From assembly GCA_041391505.1 (NCBI GenBank), contig JAWKNW010000026.1, forward strand, positions 15,101-79,100: a stretch of 64,000 nucleotides of DNA. Reading direction: 5' to 3'. Shown one piece after another: positions 42,395 through 51,184 of this stretch; positions within the stretch are counted from its first letter, which is position 1, and every line of letters begins with the position of its first letter. A program made the translations under genes and the position numbers. The stretch comes from Rhodothermales bacterium. Lineage in GTDB: Bacteria; Bacteroidota; Rhodothermia; Rhodothermales; JAHQVL01. The notes beneath the pieces were generated by a model. It was not told the origin of the DNA. It was given only the letters and a program-made list of their open reading frames with translations, and did no database searches.

Positions 42395-42812
42395 CGTGGA
42401 AACGCGGCACAGATGTGGTGAAGGATACGGCCTCCGGCGTACATGCGAACGCCGGCTTCGTTCCGGATCCGGGCCGTTTCCAGAGGGACCCGCCGGCGGA
42501 ACGAAAAAAGGTAGATCGCGGTCTAGGTGCTGTCTGAAAAGTCTTTCAGACAGCAACGTATCCTGAACGTGATTCAGGATACAACGCTGTTTCGGAGGTT
42601 TTTTGGATGCTCCGGGACGACCCGAACGGTTTTTTCGGACACGGCCCAGTCACTGTCTGACAACTCCCAGGCGCTGCCTGACACGACGCGTTCCCTTTCC
42701 CATACCGCGCTTCCCTGCCCGATTCACGCGCTGACCTGTGCACTTCATGGCGACCGGCCTCCTGCAAGCCCTTGCTCGTTTATTGCTGATCTTCCATTCA
42801 CCCGGCCGCCGC
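42395..42812. other. 418-bp divergent intergenic region with two strong hairpins
   Basis: It separates the sulfotransferase operon (minus) from the C25 protease gene (plus). It contains two perfect adjacent hairpins: 12-bp arms 42528-42539/42544-42555 with a 4-nt loop, and 10-bp arms 42558-42567/42573-42582 with a 5-nt loop. These belong to repeat copy 1. Nothing else is recognised; both promoters should lie here. Confidence 0.7.
42534..42646 (+). repeat. Dispersed ~113-bp repeat, copy 1
   Basis: It aligns without large gaps to 48831-48942 (copy 2): ctgaaaa, then cgtatcctga, a reverse caggat arm, ggaggt, ctccgggac, and cggac-cggcc at the end, by eye about three quarters identical. In this copy the palindromic parts form perfect hairpins. 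No ORF or mobile-element protein is visible inside. Resemblance to REP-type elements is only structural. Confidence 0.8.
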
Positions 42813-45800
42813 ATGCGCGGCAGGTACGCGCTGGCCGTATCGATCGCCCTGCTCGCTTTCGGGGCCATGCCGGCCCGCGGGCAGTTCGACCCCGGATGGA
42901 TGAACCCCGGGCAGCCCTACGTCAAGCTCGGCGTCGTTGAGGACGGCATCTACCGGTTTTCGCTCGCCGACCTCGCCGGCGCCGGCGTCGCCACGGGCGG
43001 CATCGACACGGCCACGCTGACGCTCCTCGAAAACGGACGCGTCGTCCCCCTCCACGAAGAGGGCGGCGTCTTCTATTTTGCCGGCCGACGCAACCGCGGC
43101 GACGACGAGGCCTGGGCGTACGACGACGAAGCCGACACCCGCCGGAGCAGCAGCTTCCATAGCCTCTACTCGGACACCACGCAGTACTGGCTCACCTGGG
43201 GCGGCGGACCGGGCAGGCGTTATGCGTCGATTCCGCCGGACCGCTACGCCGGCGGTCCGGAAAACCCCGCGACACTCCGCGACACCCTGCATCTCGAACA
43301 GGATCTGGTGTATTATTACGGCGACTCCGACGACGCCGCACAGCCGGCCTATACGCGCGGCGAAGGCTACTACTGGCATACGCTCGCCCACACGGGCACC
43401 GAAACGGTTTCGCAGGCCTATTCCCTCTCGCTGGACGGCATGACCGCCGGCACGGACTCCGTCGTCGTCACGGTGCGCCTCAGCGGCAGTTCCCTCCCGC
43501 GGCACCGGGTGACCCTTACGCTGCGGACGAACGGCAACCCCGTGGGGTGCGCCACCTGCGAGGACGAGATCGACTGGAACGGCTACGCCTTCCAGACCCT
43601 CCGCGTGGCCGCCCCGCAGTCGGCGCTCGCCGGCGCGGTCAGCGTCCTTGTTTCGTCGCACAACGAGTTCAACAGCGTCCCGAACCGGGTGCTGGTCGAC
43701 TGGGTCCGGGCCGCCTACACCCGCGCCCGCTCGGCGCGGCAAACGACATGGGTCTCGGCCGCGTCCGGGAGGTCGAATACCACGCTCGCGGCCGACGGCG
43801 CGGGGGCGCTGCTCGTGCTCCAGCCGGCCGGCGGCCACGCGTTTTCCCTGGCCGCATCCGGCGGCAGCTTCGCCTTCGCCGATTCGATCGACGCCCCCAC
43901 GCGCTACTGGCTCGCGGCCGACGGCGCGGCCGCCGTGCCGGCTGCCATCGAGCCGGCCTCGCCTCCCGACTGGGCCGATCCGGCCAACGCCGCCGATTAT
44001 ATCCTGATCACGACGCCCTCGCTGGCCGCTTCCGCCGAGGCGCTCGCCGCCTACCGCCAGACGCAGGACGGGTTTACGACGCGGGTCATCCTCCAGGCGG
44101 ACCTCTTCGACCAGTTCGATTACGGCCGGCCGACGCCCATCGCGATCCGGCGCTTTCTCCAGGCCACCAGGGCCTGGGCGACGCCGCCGCGCTTCGTCGT
44201 CTTCTGGGGTGACGCCCTGCGGCCCGAGGATGGCCGCGCCCGCCGGCCCCTGCAGCCCTGGGAGGTCATCCCGTTCGGCTACTCGCCGTCCGACGGCTGG
44301 TTCGCCATGACCGGCGAAGGGCGTTCCGAGACGCTGGCCGTGGGCCGGCTCCCGATCCGTGACAACGCGACCGGCGCCTTCTTCGTCCAGAAGCTGGCGC
44401 GGTACGAGTCCGCGCCGGCGGGCATCTGGCAGAAACGCCTCATGCTGCTCGTCGGCGGGCAGAACGAATCCGAGCAGAACCTCCTCCAGAACCGCGCGCT
44501 GCGCTGGGGCGACATCGCCGCCGGCAACCCCACCGCCATGGACACGCTGCGGTTTTTCAAAAACGCGTCCACCCCGCTCGACCCGTCGTTTCAGGACTCG
44601 CTGAGCCTCGCGTTCAAGAGCGGCGCCGCCTGGCTGAGCTACTTCGGGCACTCGGCGGCGGATACGTGGGAAATCGTAACCGACGACCCCGAGACGTTCG
44701 ACAACGCCGACCGGCTGCCGATCGTGCTCTCGATGGGATGCAACACCGGCAACTTCGCCGGCGGACGCTTCGAAGTGACCGACCGCCTCGTCTTCGGCGA
44801 ACGCATCGTGCTCTCGTCGATGAACGGCGCCATCGCCCACTGGGGCTCGTCCAGCGCCTCCACCATCTCCCTGCCGGCGCTGCTGACGAACCATGTCCAC
44901 GAGGCCGTTTTTCAGGATACCGTCCGGGTGCTCGGCACTGCCCTTCAGGAGGCAAAACGCCGGTTCGACGTCGGCTCGCCCGGCACGAACGCCGTCCTCG
45001 ACGTGCTGCTGCAATACGGCCTCATCGGCGACCCGGCGACGCACATCCGCATCGCCAGCCAGCCCGATTTCGTCGTCACGCCCGACGCCATCAGCATCGA
45101 CCCGATCAGCCCGGTGCCGGCGGACTCGGCGCTCGACGTCACCGTCAATGTCTTCAACATCGGCCTCGTGCCGGCCGACTCCGTCGACCTGCTGCTGTCC
45201 CAGATCCGGCCGGACGGCGCGCAGGTGGATGTGCGCCGGCGCGTCCCTCCCATCGCCCTCCACGACGTGCTCGACTTCCGCATCCCCATCGACACCGCCT
45301 CCGTCGGGACGCACCGTTTTTCCGTCACCGCCGACCCCGACAACCGGTACCTGGAGGACGACGAAGCCAACAACCGCGCGGAGAAAACCCACACCGTCTT
45401 TTCCACGGGGTTGACGCTGCTCGATCCCTTCGCCTACGGCGTGGTGCGCGAACGGCAGCCCCGGCTGCGGGTGGCGCTCTCGCGCACCGGCCGCGAGGAG
45501 CAGACGATCCGCATCGAACTCGACACCTCGCCCCTGTTCGACTCGCCGGCCCTGCAATCCACCTCCGTCGCCACGACCGGGATCGTCGCCGACTGGACGC
45601 CGGCCACCCCGCTCGACGACGGCGGGACCTACTACTGGCGCGCCTCGCTGGCCTCCGACGCGACGGCGGCCTGGCGGATGGCCGCCTTCACGGTCGATAC
45701 GGCGGCGCCCGGATACGCCTGGAGCCAGGCCGGCGCGCTCTTCGCCGACGCCGAGACCGACCCCTTCCTGGTCTGGGACACCGACGCCGGCGCCTGGTCG

Positions 45801-47666
45801 ATCAGCGCGTTCGACGTGTCCGTCAGCGCATCCTCGGAGCGCGGCAACGGGATCGAGAAAGGGCAATACGTGGTCAACGGCGAGCGCTACGAGGCCGTCA
45901 CCCTCGGGTTCGGGATGCTGGTGCTCGACGGCGCCACCGGCGCCCTCAAATACCATAACTCGTTCCCCACCTACCGGATGAGCCAGGAGCTGGAGGACCG
46001 GTTCGACACCGATTCCACGCGCGCGGTGCAGCGGCTCGGCGCCGCCATCGCCGATCTGGACGCCGGCGACTATGTCTTCTTCCGCACCCGCCACCTCGGC
46101 AACCTCAGCGGCCCCACCCTCCAGCCCGAGGTGAAGGCGCTGTTCGCCGCGCTGGGGAGCGCCGCGATCGACACGCTGAGCTACAACGACCTGTGGATCG
46201 CGTTCGCCCGCGCCGGCTTCCCGGAGGAGACCGTCGAATGGGTCGAACCCGCCGGCGCCGGCTTCGCCAACGAAATCGTGGAGGACACGACGCTGACGTT
46301 CCTGCAGCCCGAAGGCGTGGCGATATCCCCGCGCATCGGGCCGGCCTCCCGCTGGGAAACACTCGAAATCGACGCCGACGTGCTCGACCCGTCGGGCAGT
46401 GTCCGCGTGGACGTGCTCGCCGAGGACGAGACCGTGCTCGTCGCCGACGTGCCGGCCGGGGCGCCCTACGCCCTCGGCGCGGTCGACGCGCGGACGCATC
46501 CCTACCTCCGCCTCCGCGCCACCCTGGCCGACTCGACGCGCCGCGCGACGCCGCAGCTCACGCAGTGGCGCCTCTTCCATACCCCCGCCCCGGAACTGGC
46601 CGTCGCGCCATCCGGACCGGTCCTCTCCGCCGACACCCTCGCGCAGGCCGAACAGTTGACGGTCACGGTGCCGGTCGTCAACCTCGGTCCGGTGCCGACC
46701 TCCCGGGCGTGGATTACCTACACCCTGACGGACAACGCCAACCGCGAGACGGTCGCCGGCGTCGACACCCTGCGCGTCCTCGAGCCGGACCAGCCCCTGA
46801 TCGCGCAGTTCGCGCTGGAAACCGAGCGGCTATCGGGCGTGAACCGGCTGGCGATACGCCTCGAACAGGACTTCACGGAGCCGATCCTGCTCAACAACCT
46901 CCTGAACGCCACCTTCGTCGTCCGCGGCGACAACGCCCCGCCCACGTTCGAGGTGCTCGTGGACGATGAGGCGCTGCCCAACGACCCCGAGCCGGTGCGC
47001 AACCTCCAGGACCCCGCGCTCCCCTTCGTTTCCAGCCAGCCGACGATCCAGGTCACCCTGCGCGACGAAAACCCGTTCCAGCCGCTCGACGACACCAGCT
47101 ACGTCCGGCTCCAGTTCGACGGCCGGACCGTGCCTTTCTCGAGCCCCAACGTCGACTTCCAGCCGGCCACCGCCGAGGCCGGCGAGGCCCGCGTCTTCTT
47201 CACGCCCGACCTCTCCGCGGCCGACACCACGCACACCCTCGTCGTTCGGGTGTTCGATGCCTCGGGCAATGAGGCGGAAGACAGTCCCTACCAGGTGCAC
47301 TTCCGCGTCCAGGCCGCCGTCGAGGTCGAAAGCCTCTACCCCTACCCCAATCCCATGAACACGGCCACCACGTTCGCCTTCCGCCTCCGCGGCGCGGACG
47401 CCGCGCTTGCCGAGCAGTTCAGGATCCGGATCTATACCTTGACGGGCCGGCTCATCCAGGAATTCGACCTCATCGACGACCCGTCCGGCCTCGAGGACGG
47501 CGCCCTCCGCATCGGCTGGAACAAGCTCCACTGGGATGGCCGGGATGCCGACGGCGACCTGATCGCGACGGGCGTCTACCTGTACAAGGTCTTCGCCCGG
47601 GCCGAAGGCCGCGCCCTTGAGGTCAACAACAAAACCGGCATCGAAAAACTGGTGGTGATCCGGTAG
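42813..47666 (+). CDS. C25 (gingipain-type) protease with ILEI/FAM3-like domain and T9SS sorting domain, PorU2-like
   Basis: This 1617-residue protein has a signal peptide 'LAVSIALLAFGAMPARGQ'. After a beta-rich N-terminal part comes a C25 peptidase domain with catalytic His in 'YFGHSAADTW' (~610) and Cys in 'SMGCNTGNF' (~641). CARDB-like modules follow. Residues ~996-1136 ('QYVVNGERYEAVTLGFGMLV' ... 'LFAALGSAAIDTLSYNDLWI') resemble the ILEI/FAM3 fold. The C-terminus is a T9SS sorting domain ('PYPNPMNTATTFAF', 'GVYLYKVF'). The likely role is surface proteolysis or processing of T9SS cargo, as for PorU-type sortases. The ATG at 42813 places the signal peptide first; an ATG at 42738 would add 25 residues. 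Confidence 0.85.
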   Translation: MRGRYALAVSIALLAFGAMPARGQFDPGWMNPGQPYVKLGVVEDGIYRFSLADLAGAGVATGGIDTATLTLLENGRVVPLHEEGGVFYFAGRRNRGDDEAWAYDDEADTRRSSSFHSLYSDTTQYWLTWGGGPGRRYASIPPDRYAGGPENPATLRDTLHLEQDLVYYYGDSDDAAQPAYTRGEGYYWHTLAHTGTETVSQAYSLSLDGMTAGTDSVVVTVRLSGSSLPRHRVTLTLRTNGNPVGCATCEDEIDWNGYAFQTLRVAAPQSALAGAVSVLVSSHNEFNSVPNRVLVDWVRAAYTRARSARQTTWVSAASGRSNTTLAADGAGALLVLQPAGGHAFSLAASGGSFAFADSIDAPTRYWLAADGAAAVPAAIEPASPPDWADPANAADYILITTPSLAASAEALAAYRQTQDGFTTRVILQADLFDQFDYGRPTPIAIRRFLQATRAWATPPRFVVFWGDALRPEDGRARRPLQPWEVIPFGYSPSDGWFAMTGEGRSETLAVGRLPIRDNATGAFFVQKLARYESAPAGIWQKRLMLLVGGQNESEQNLLQNRALRWGDIAAGNPTAMDTLRFFKNASTPLDPSFQDSLSLAFKSGAAWLSYFGHSAADTWEIVTDDPETFDNADRLPIVLSMGCNTGNFAGGRFEVTDRLVFGERIVLSSMNGAIAHWGSSSASTISLPALLTNHVHEAVFQDTVRVLGTALQEAKRRFDVGSPGTNAVLDVLLQYGLIGDPATHIRIASQPDFVVTPDAISIDPISPVPADSALDVTVNVFNIGLVPADSVDLLLSQIRPDGAQVDVRRRVPPIALHDVLDFRIPIDTASVGTHRFSVTADPDNRYLEDDEANNRAEKTHTVFSTGLTLLDPFAYGVVRERQPRLRVALSRTGREEQTIRIELDTSPLFDSPALQSTSVATTGIVADWTPATPLDDGGTYYWRASLASDATAAWRMAAFTVDTAAPGYAWSQAGALFADAETDPFLVWDTDAGAWSISAFDVSVSASSERGNGIEKGQYVVNGERYEAVTLGFGMLVLDGATGALKYHNSFPTYRMSQELEDRFDTDSTRAVQRLGAAIADLDAGDYVFFRTRHLGNLSGPTLQPEVKALFAALGSAAIDTLSYNDLWIAFARAGFPEETVEWVEPAGAGFANEIVEDTTLTFLQPEGVAISPRIGPASRWETLEIDADVLDPSGSVRVDVLAEDETVLVADVPAGAPYALGAVDARTHPYLRLRATLADSTRRATPQLTQWRLFHTPAPELAVAPSGPVLSADTLAQAEQLTVTVPVVNLGPVPTSRAWITYTLTDNANRETVAGVDTLRVLEPDQPLIAQFALETERLSGVNRLAIRLEQDFTEPILLNNLLNATFVVRGDNAPPTFEVLVDDEALPNDPEPVRNLQDPALPFVSSQPTIQVTLRDENPFQPLDDTSYVRLQFDGRTVPFSSPNVDFQPATAEAGEARVFFTPDLSAADTTHTLVVRVFDASGNEAEDSPYQVHFRVQAAVEVESLYPYPNPMNTATTFAFRLRGADAALAEQFRIRIYTLTGRLIQEFDLIDDPSGLEDGALRIGWNKLHWDGRDADGDLIATGVYLYKVFARAEGRALEVNNKTGIEKLVVIR

Positions 47667-47667
47667 G

Positions 47668-47799
47668 GGTTTAAGGTTTAAGGTTCATGGTTCAATGTGG
47701 CTCGCGGCACCCAGGTGGTGACGACAGGCCGCAGCTCATTTTTTGAATGTGCGATTTGCGATTCGCGATTCGCCTTTTGCCGTTTGCCTCTTGCGATTC
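47668..47799. repeat. Heptamer repeat locus 10 with two different unit families
   Basis: The left arm has four GGTTCAA-type units (47668-47695: ggtttaa, ggtttaa, ggttcat, ggttcaa). The right arm has seven AAATCGC-type units in reverse sense (47751-47799: gcgattt, gcgattc, gcgattc, gcctttt, gccgttt, gcctctt, gcgattc). Here the arms are not complementary, and the right arm runs into the 5' end of the glycosyltransferase gene. Confidence 0.85.
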
Positions 47800-48693
47800 T
47801 CCCTCCTCGTCGCCTCCCGGGACCGGCCGGCTGAACTGAGCCGGTGCGTCGCCAGCGCCGCGCGCCAGCAGGGCGTCGAGGCGGAGATCGTCGTGCTGGA
47901 CGATGCCTCCGCGACGCCGGTGGCGCGCGACCGGCTCGACGCCGGCCGCTTTCCGCTGCGGCTCATCCGCTCCGAGACCCGGCTCGGCGTCGGCGCGGGC
48001 CGCAACCGGCTGATGGAGGAGGCGGCCGGCGACGTCTTCGTCGTGCTCGACGACGACGCGTTTTTCATCGATGACGGGGCGCTCCGGCGCCTCGCCGCCG
48101 CGCTGGAGTTCTTTCCGGAGGCCGGCCTCTTCGCGCTCAAGATCCGCGACTTCCGGCACGGCCGCGAACGATGGCTGACCCCGCATCCGCGCCGGCGGCA
48201 GACGAGCGATCTGCTCGCCCAGTCCCATCGGGTATCCTATTTCCTCGGCGGAGCGCACGCGCTGCGGCGCGAGGTGCTCGAGCGTTGCGGTCCGTATCCG
48301 ACCTCCTACGTCTACGGCAACGAGGAACTCGACCTGTCCTTCCGCGCCATCCAACACGGCTTCGAGATCGTGTTTCTGGCGGATGTCGAGGTGCACCACC
48401 GTCCGCCGCCGGACGAGCCTCCGGGGGCCGGCGAATACGGCGAGCGGCTCTATCACCACACCCGGAGCCGGCTGCTGCTGGCGCACGCGCATCTGCCCGC
48501 GCACCGCGCCACCGTCTACAGCCTGGGCTGGATGGCCGTCTACGGCGTCCGCGCCCTCCGGCACGGCGCGGCGGGGGCCTTCGCCTCGGCGGTTCGGGAT
48601 GCCTGGCGGATGGGGCGGCACGTCCCGCGCGAGCCCATCGGACGCGCCGCCATCGCTTACCTTCGCGCGCATTTTGGCCGATTATGGATCTGA
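47791..48693 (+). CDS. Family 2 glycosyltransferase
   Basis: This protein of ~300 residues has the typical opening 'RFSLLVASRDRPAELSRC', nucleotide-binding 'LDDASATPV', the DxD-type 'VVLDDDAFF', and 'FLGGAHALRREVLERCG' and 'EELDLSFRAIQHG' as in rhamnosyl/glucosyl GT-A enzymes. The N-terminus is ambiguous: TTG 47743 and GTG 47749 lie in frame upstream but are encoded by heptamer repeat units. TTG 47791 gives the family's usual N-terminus and is preferred. It probably acts in surface glycan synthesis with manC downstream. Confidence 0.82.
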   Translation: MRFSLLVASRDRPAELSRCVASAARQQGVEAEIVVLDDASATPVARDRLDAGRFPLRLIRSETRLGVGAGRNRLMEEAAGDVFVVLDDDAFFIDDGALRRLAAALEFFPEAGLFALKIRDFRHGRERWLTPHPRRRQTSDLLAQSHRVSYFLGGAHALRREVLERCGPYPTSYVYGNEELDLSFRAIQHGFEIVFLADVEVHHRPPPDEPPGAGEYGERLYHHTRSRLLLAHAHLPAHRATVYSLGWMAVYGVRALRHGAAGAFASAVRDAWRMGRHVPREPIGRAAIAYLRAHFGRLWI

Positions 48694-48830
48694 TCATCCC
48701 ACCGCAAACGCCAGCTGCAAGCGCTTCCGCACCCGGTCCGCGCGGCTACGAATGTGGAATGCGCCGCGCGATGAACCCATGTAGCGACGACCGGGTTTAC
48801 CTCCCCACATGCGCCCGGACCAGGCGCCGA

Positions 48831-48942
48831 CTGAAAAATCTTGCAGGCCGCATCGTATCCTGACCGAAATGCAGGATGCTACGCCGTTTTGGAGGTGCGC
48901 CGAGCACTCCGGGACAACCCGGACGATTTTTCGGACGCGGCC
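48831..48942 (+). repeat. Dispersed ~113-bp repeat, copy 2
   Basis: Diverged copy of 42534-42646 in the same orientation. Shared blocks include ctgaaaa, cgtatcctga, gcaggat, ggaggt, ctccgggacaaccc and tcggac-cggcc. The first hairpin is lost and the second is imperfect (cgtatcctg against caggatgctacg). The two copies bracket the C25 protease and glycosyltransferase genes. Confidence 0.78.
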
Positions 48943-49022
48943 TGCTTCGCCGCTTGCGGCAAGCGCCACCCGTCATCTTTTTTTACGATTACTAACTGAC
49001 CTTGCGTACGCTTCGATCATCC

Positions 49023-49103
49023 GATGCCGGATGAGGGGATGCAGAATCCACGATCAAAAACATGATTTTTGGAGAGAAATCCTGCATCTTGCATCCCTGC
49101 ATC
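49023..49103. repeat. Heptamer repeat locus 11 (GGATGCA type, facing arms)
   Basis: Left units gatgccg, gatgagg, ggatgca (49023-49043) face cctgcat, cttgcat, ccctgca (49081-49101) across ~37 nt containing an A/T-rich core. It is more decayed than the other loci, with a one-base phase slip in the left arm. It lies directly upstream of manC. Confidence 0.7.
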
Positions 49104-49144
49104 GCTTCGATGTCGTGCGTAACGTCACTCAATAAAACGTCCTC

Positions 49145-50218
49145 ATGATATATGCAGTGATTATGGCCGGCGGCATCGGCAGCCGCTTCTGGCCCAAAAG
49201 CCGTCAGGATCGACCCAAGCAATTCCTCAACGTCTTCGGGCAGGCGACACTCATCCAGAACACCGTGTCCCGGCTCCAGGGGCTCATCCCGCCCGAGCGC
49301 TGCCTGATCGTCACACACGAACGCTACGTGCAGCAAACCCACGAGCAGCTGCCGGCCGTCCCGGTCGAGAACATCCTCGCCGAGCCCATGAGCCGCAATA
49401 CGGCGCCGTGTATCGCCTATGCGGCGACGCAGCTCCTGGCGCGGGACCCCGACGCGACGATGGTCGTCCTGCCGGCGGACCATCTCATCCAGAACGTCAA
49501 ACAGTTTCACAAGGTGCTGGATGTCGCCATCAAACAGGCCCAGGTGCCCGGCGCCCTCGTGACGATCGGCATCACCCCGACCCATCCCGAGACGGGATAC
49601 GGCTACATCCAGTTCGACGGCACGATCAACATGAACGAGGAGCCGCGCCCTTATGCGGTCAAGACGTTCGCCGAAAAGCCCGACCAGCCGACCGCCGAGA
49701 GCTTTATCGATTCCGGCGATTTCCTCTGGAACAGCGGCATGTTCATCTGGCGCGCCGACACCATCATGGCGCAATTCAAGGAACATCTCACCGACACGTA
49801 CGACGCGTTCAAGCCCTACGTGGAGGCCATCGGCACCAGCCGGGAGCGCGAGGTCATCACCGAGGTCTTCCAGAAATGCCCCAAGATTTCCATCGACTAC
49901 GGCGTGATGGAACGTGCCCATAGCGTGTTCGTCGTGCCCGGGTCCTTTGGCTGGAACGACGTGGGCGACTGGCGCGCCGTGTACGCGTTGAGCGACAAAA
50001 ACGAACACGGCAACGCGATCCAGGGCAATGTGATCGTACACGATTCGAGCCGCTGCCTCATCCAGGGCGGCGACCGGCTGGTCGTTCTGGTCGGGATCCA
50101 CGATGTCGTCGTCGTCGACACCGAGGACGCCGTGCTGGTCTGCAACCAGGAGAGCGCCCAGCAGGTGAAGAACGTAGTGGATTACCTGCACGTCCACCAG
50201 CTGGACAAATACATGTAG
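49145..50218 (+). CDS. manC: Mannose-1-phosphate guanylyltransferase
   Basis: This 357-residue nucleotidyltransferase has the signature 'GGIGSRFWPKSRQDRPKQF', 'EPMSRNTAPCIAYAA', 'PADHLIQN', 'ETGYGYIQF', 'FAEKP' and 'WNSGMFIWRA'. It makes GDP-mannose from mannose-1-phosphate and GTP. It lacks the C-terminal phosphomannose isomerase domain of long type II enzymes, so it is monofunctional. It feeds GDP-sugars to the glycosyltransferases nearby. A strong intrinsic terminator follows. Confidence 0.95.
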   Translation: MIYAVIMAGGIGSRFWPKSRQDRPKQFLNVFGQATLIQNTVSRLQGLIPPERCLIVTHERYVQQTHEQLPAVPVENILAEPMSRNTAPCIAYAATQLLARDPDATMVVLPADHLIQNVKQFHKVLDVAIKQAQVPGALVTIGITPTHPETGYGYIQFDGTINMNEEPRPYAVKTFAEKPDQPTAESFIDSGDFLWNSGMFIWRADTIMAQFKEHLTDTYDAFKPYVEAIGTSREREVITEVFQKCPKISIDYGVMERAHSVFVVPGSFGWNDVGDWRAVYALSDKNEHGNAIQGNVIVHDSSRCLIQGGDRLVVLVGIHDVVVVDTEDAVLVCNQESAQQVKNVVDYLHVHQLDKYM

Positions 50219-50251
50219 GCCGGCGGGCATCTCGCGGCATACAGCCGTTTT

Positions 50252-50303
50252 ATGTCATCCCGGTGCGTGGCCCGAACGCCACCGCCGGGATGACATTTTT
50301 TTT
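50252..50303 (+). terminator. Rho-independent terminator after manC
   Basis: Perfect 12-bp outer stem atgtcatcccgg (50252-50263) with ccgggatgacat (50285-50296), an inner gcgtggc/gccac stem, then eight T (50296-50303). Confidence 0.95.
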
Positions 50304-50368
50304 GGATGGAGGGTATGCGGGCGCGCGCCGCGGTGTCTAGGTAGACAGAGCCCAGACCATCGCCGCCC

Positions 50369-51109
50369 ATGCCCCCGCCCGACGACACCTCCTCCGAACC
50401 CGCCCTCGACTACCACGCCCCCATCCACCGGTGGGCGGAATCCGACCGGCCGCGCGAGAAGCTGCGCAAGCACGGACCGTCCGTCCTCTCCGACGCCGAG
50501 TTGATCGCGCTCCTGCTCGGCACCGGCACGCGGACGCGCGGCGCGCCGATTTCCGCCGTGCAGCTCGGCCAGGCGCTGGTGCGGACGTTTGGATCGCTCC
50601 ACGCGCTGTCCCGGCGCGACCACAACGCCCTCACGCGCCTCTCGGGGGTGGGCGCCGCGAAGGCGGCGCAGCTGGTGGCGGCGTTCGAGCTCGGCCGGCG
50701 GGTGGAGTCCCAGCAGGCCGGCCCCCGCATCCAGGTGCGCGCGCCGGAGGATGTCGCCGGCGTCTACGGCCCGCTCATGCGGGATCTCCAGCGGGAGATC
50801 TTCAAGATCGTCCTGCTCAATACCGCCAACGTCATCGTGGGCGACTTCACCATCAGCGAGGGCGGCCTCGCTGCCAGCATCGTCGAACCCCGCGCCGTAT
50901 TCCAGAAAGCGATCCTGGAAAACGCCGCCGGCATCATCTGTCTCCACAACCATCCCTCCGGCAACCCCGAGCCCAGCCGCGAGGACATCCGCATCACGCG
51001 GCAGCTCGTCGAAGCCGGCAAGCTGATGGGCATCCCGATCCACGACCACCTCATCATCGCCGGCAAGAGCTATACCTCGTTCGCCGAGCGGGGGCTGCTG
51101 AGTGGGTGA
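50369..51109 (+). CDS. radC: RadC/UPF0758-family JAB-domain protein
   Basis: This 246-residue protein has an N-terminal helical part with helix-hairpin-helix ('ALSRRDHNALTRLSGVGAAK') and a C-terminal JAB metalloprotein domain with 'HNHPSG' and a downstream Asp in 'SREDIR' (JAMM zinc motif HxHxnD). The family is historically named for DNA repair, but its role is still uncertain. It is followed 75 nt later by glyS. Confidence 0.95.
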   Translation: MPPPDDTSSEPALDYHAPIHRWAESDRPREKLRKHGPSVLSDAELIALLLGTGTRTRGAPISAVQLGQALVRTFGSLHALSRRDHNALTRLSGVGAAKAAQLVAAFELGRRVESQQAGPRIQVRAPEDVAGVYGPLMRDLQREIFKIVLLNTANVIVGDFTISEGGLAASIVEPRAVFQKAILENAAGIICLHNHPSGNPEPSREDIRITRQLVEAGKLMGIPIHDHLIIAGKSYTSFAERGLLSG

Positions 51110-51184
51110 GGGCAGAAACCACACTCCGCTCTATCGGTAGTATGCGCTCGTTTCGACTGCATATTCCGTATTCCGCAGGCACCC

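Larger units (their letters stand above)
48694..49144. other. 451-bp gap between glycosyltransferase and manC
   Basis: It contains the second copy of the 113-bp dispersed repeat (48831-48942) and heptamer locus 11 (49023-49103). Short ORFs here are repeat-derived. The T-run at 48978-48983 has no strong stem. No RNA gene recognised. Confidence 0.65.

Noticed and set aside
42546..42767. Minus-strand 73-codon ORF across repeat copy 1
   Set aside because: Its peptide is not preserved in the matching frame of copy 2, so the repeat is unlikely to be selected for coding.
42798..46580. 1260-codon minus-strand open frame opposite the C25 protease
   Set aside because: Only Arg/Val/Gly-rich shadow sequence; the plus strand has a signal peptide, catalytic motifs and a sorting domain.
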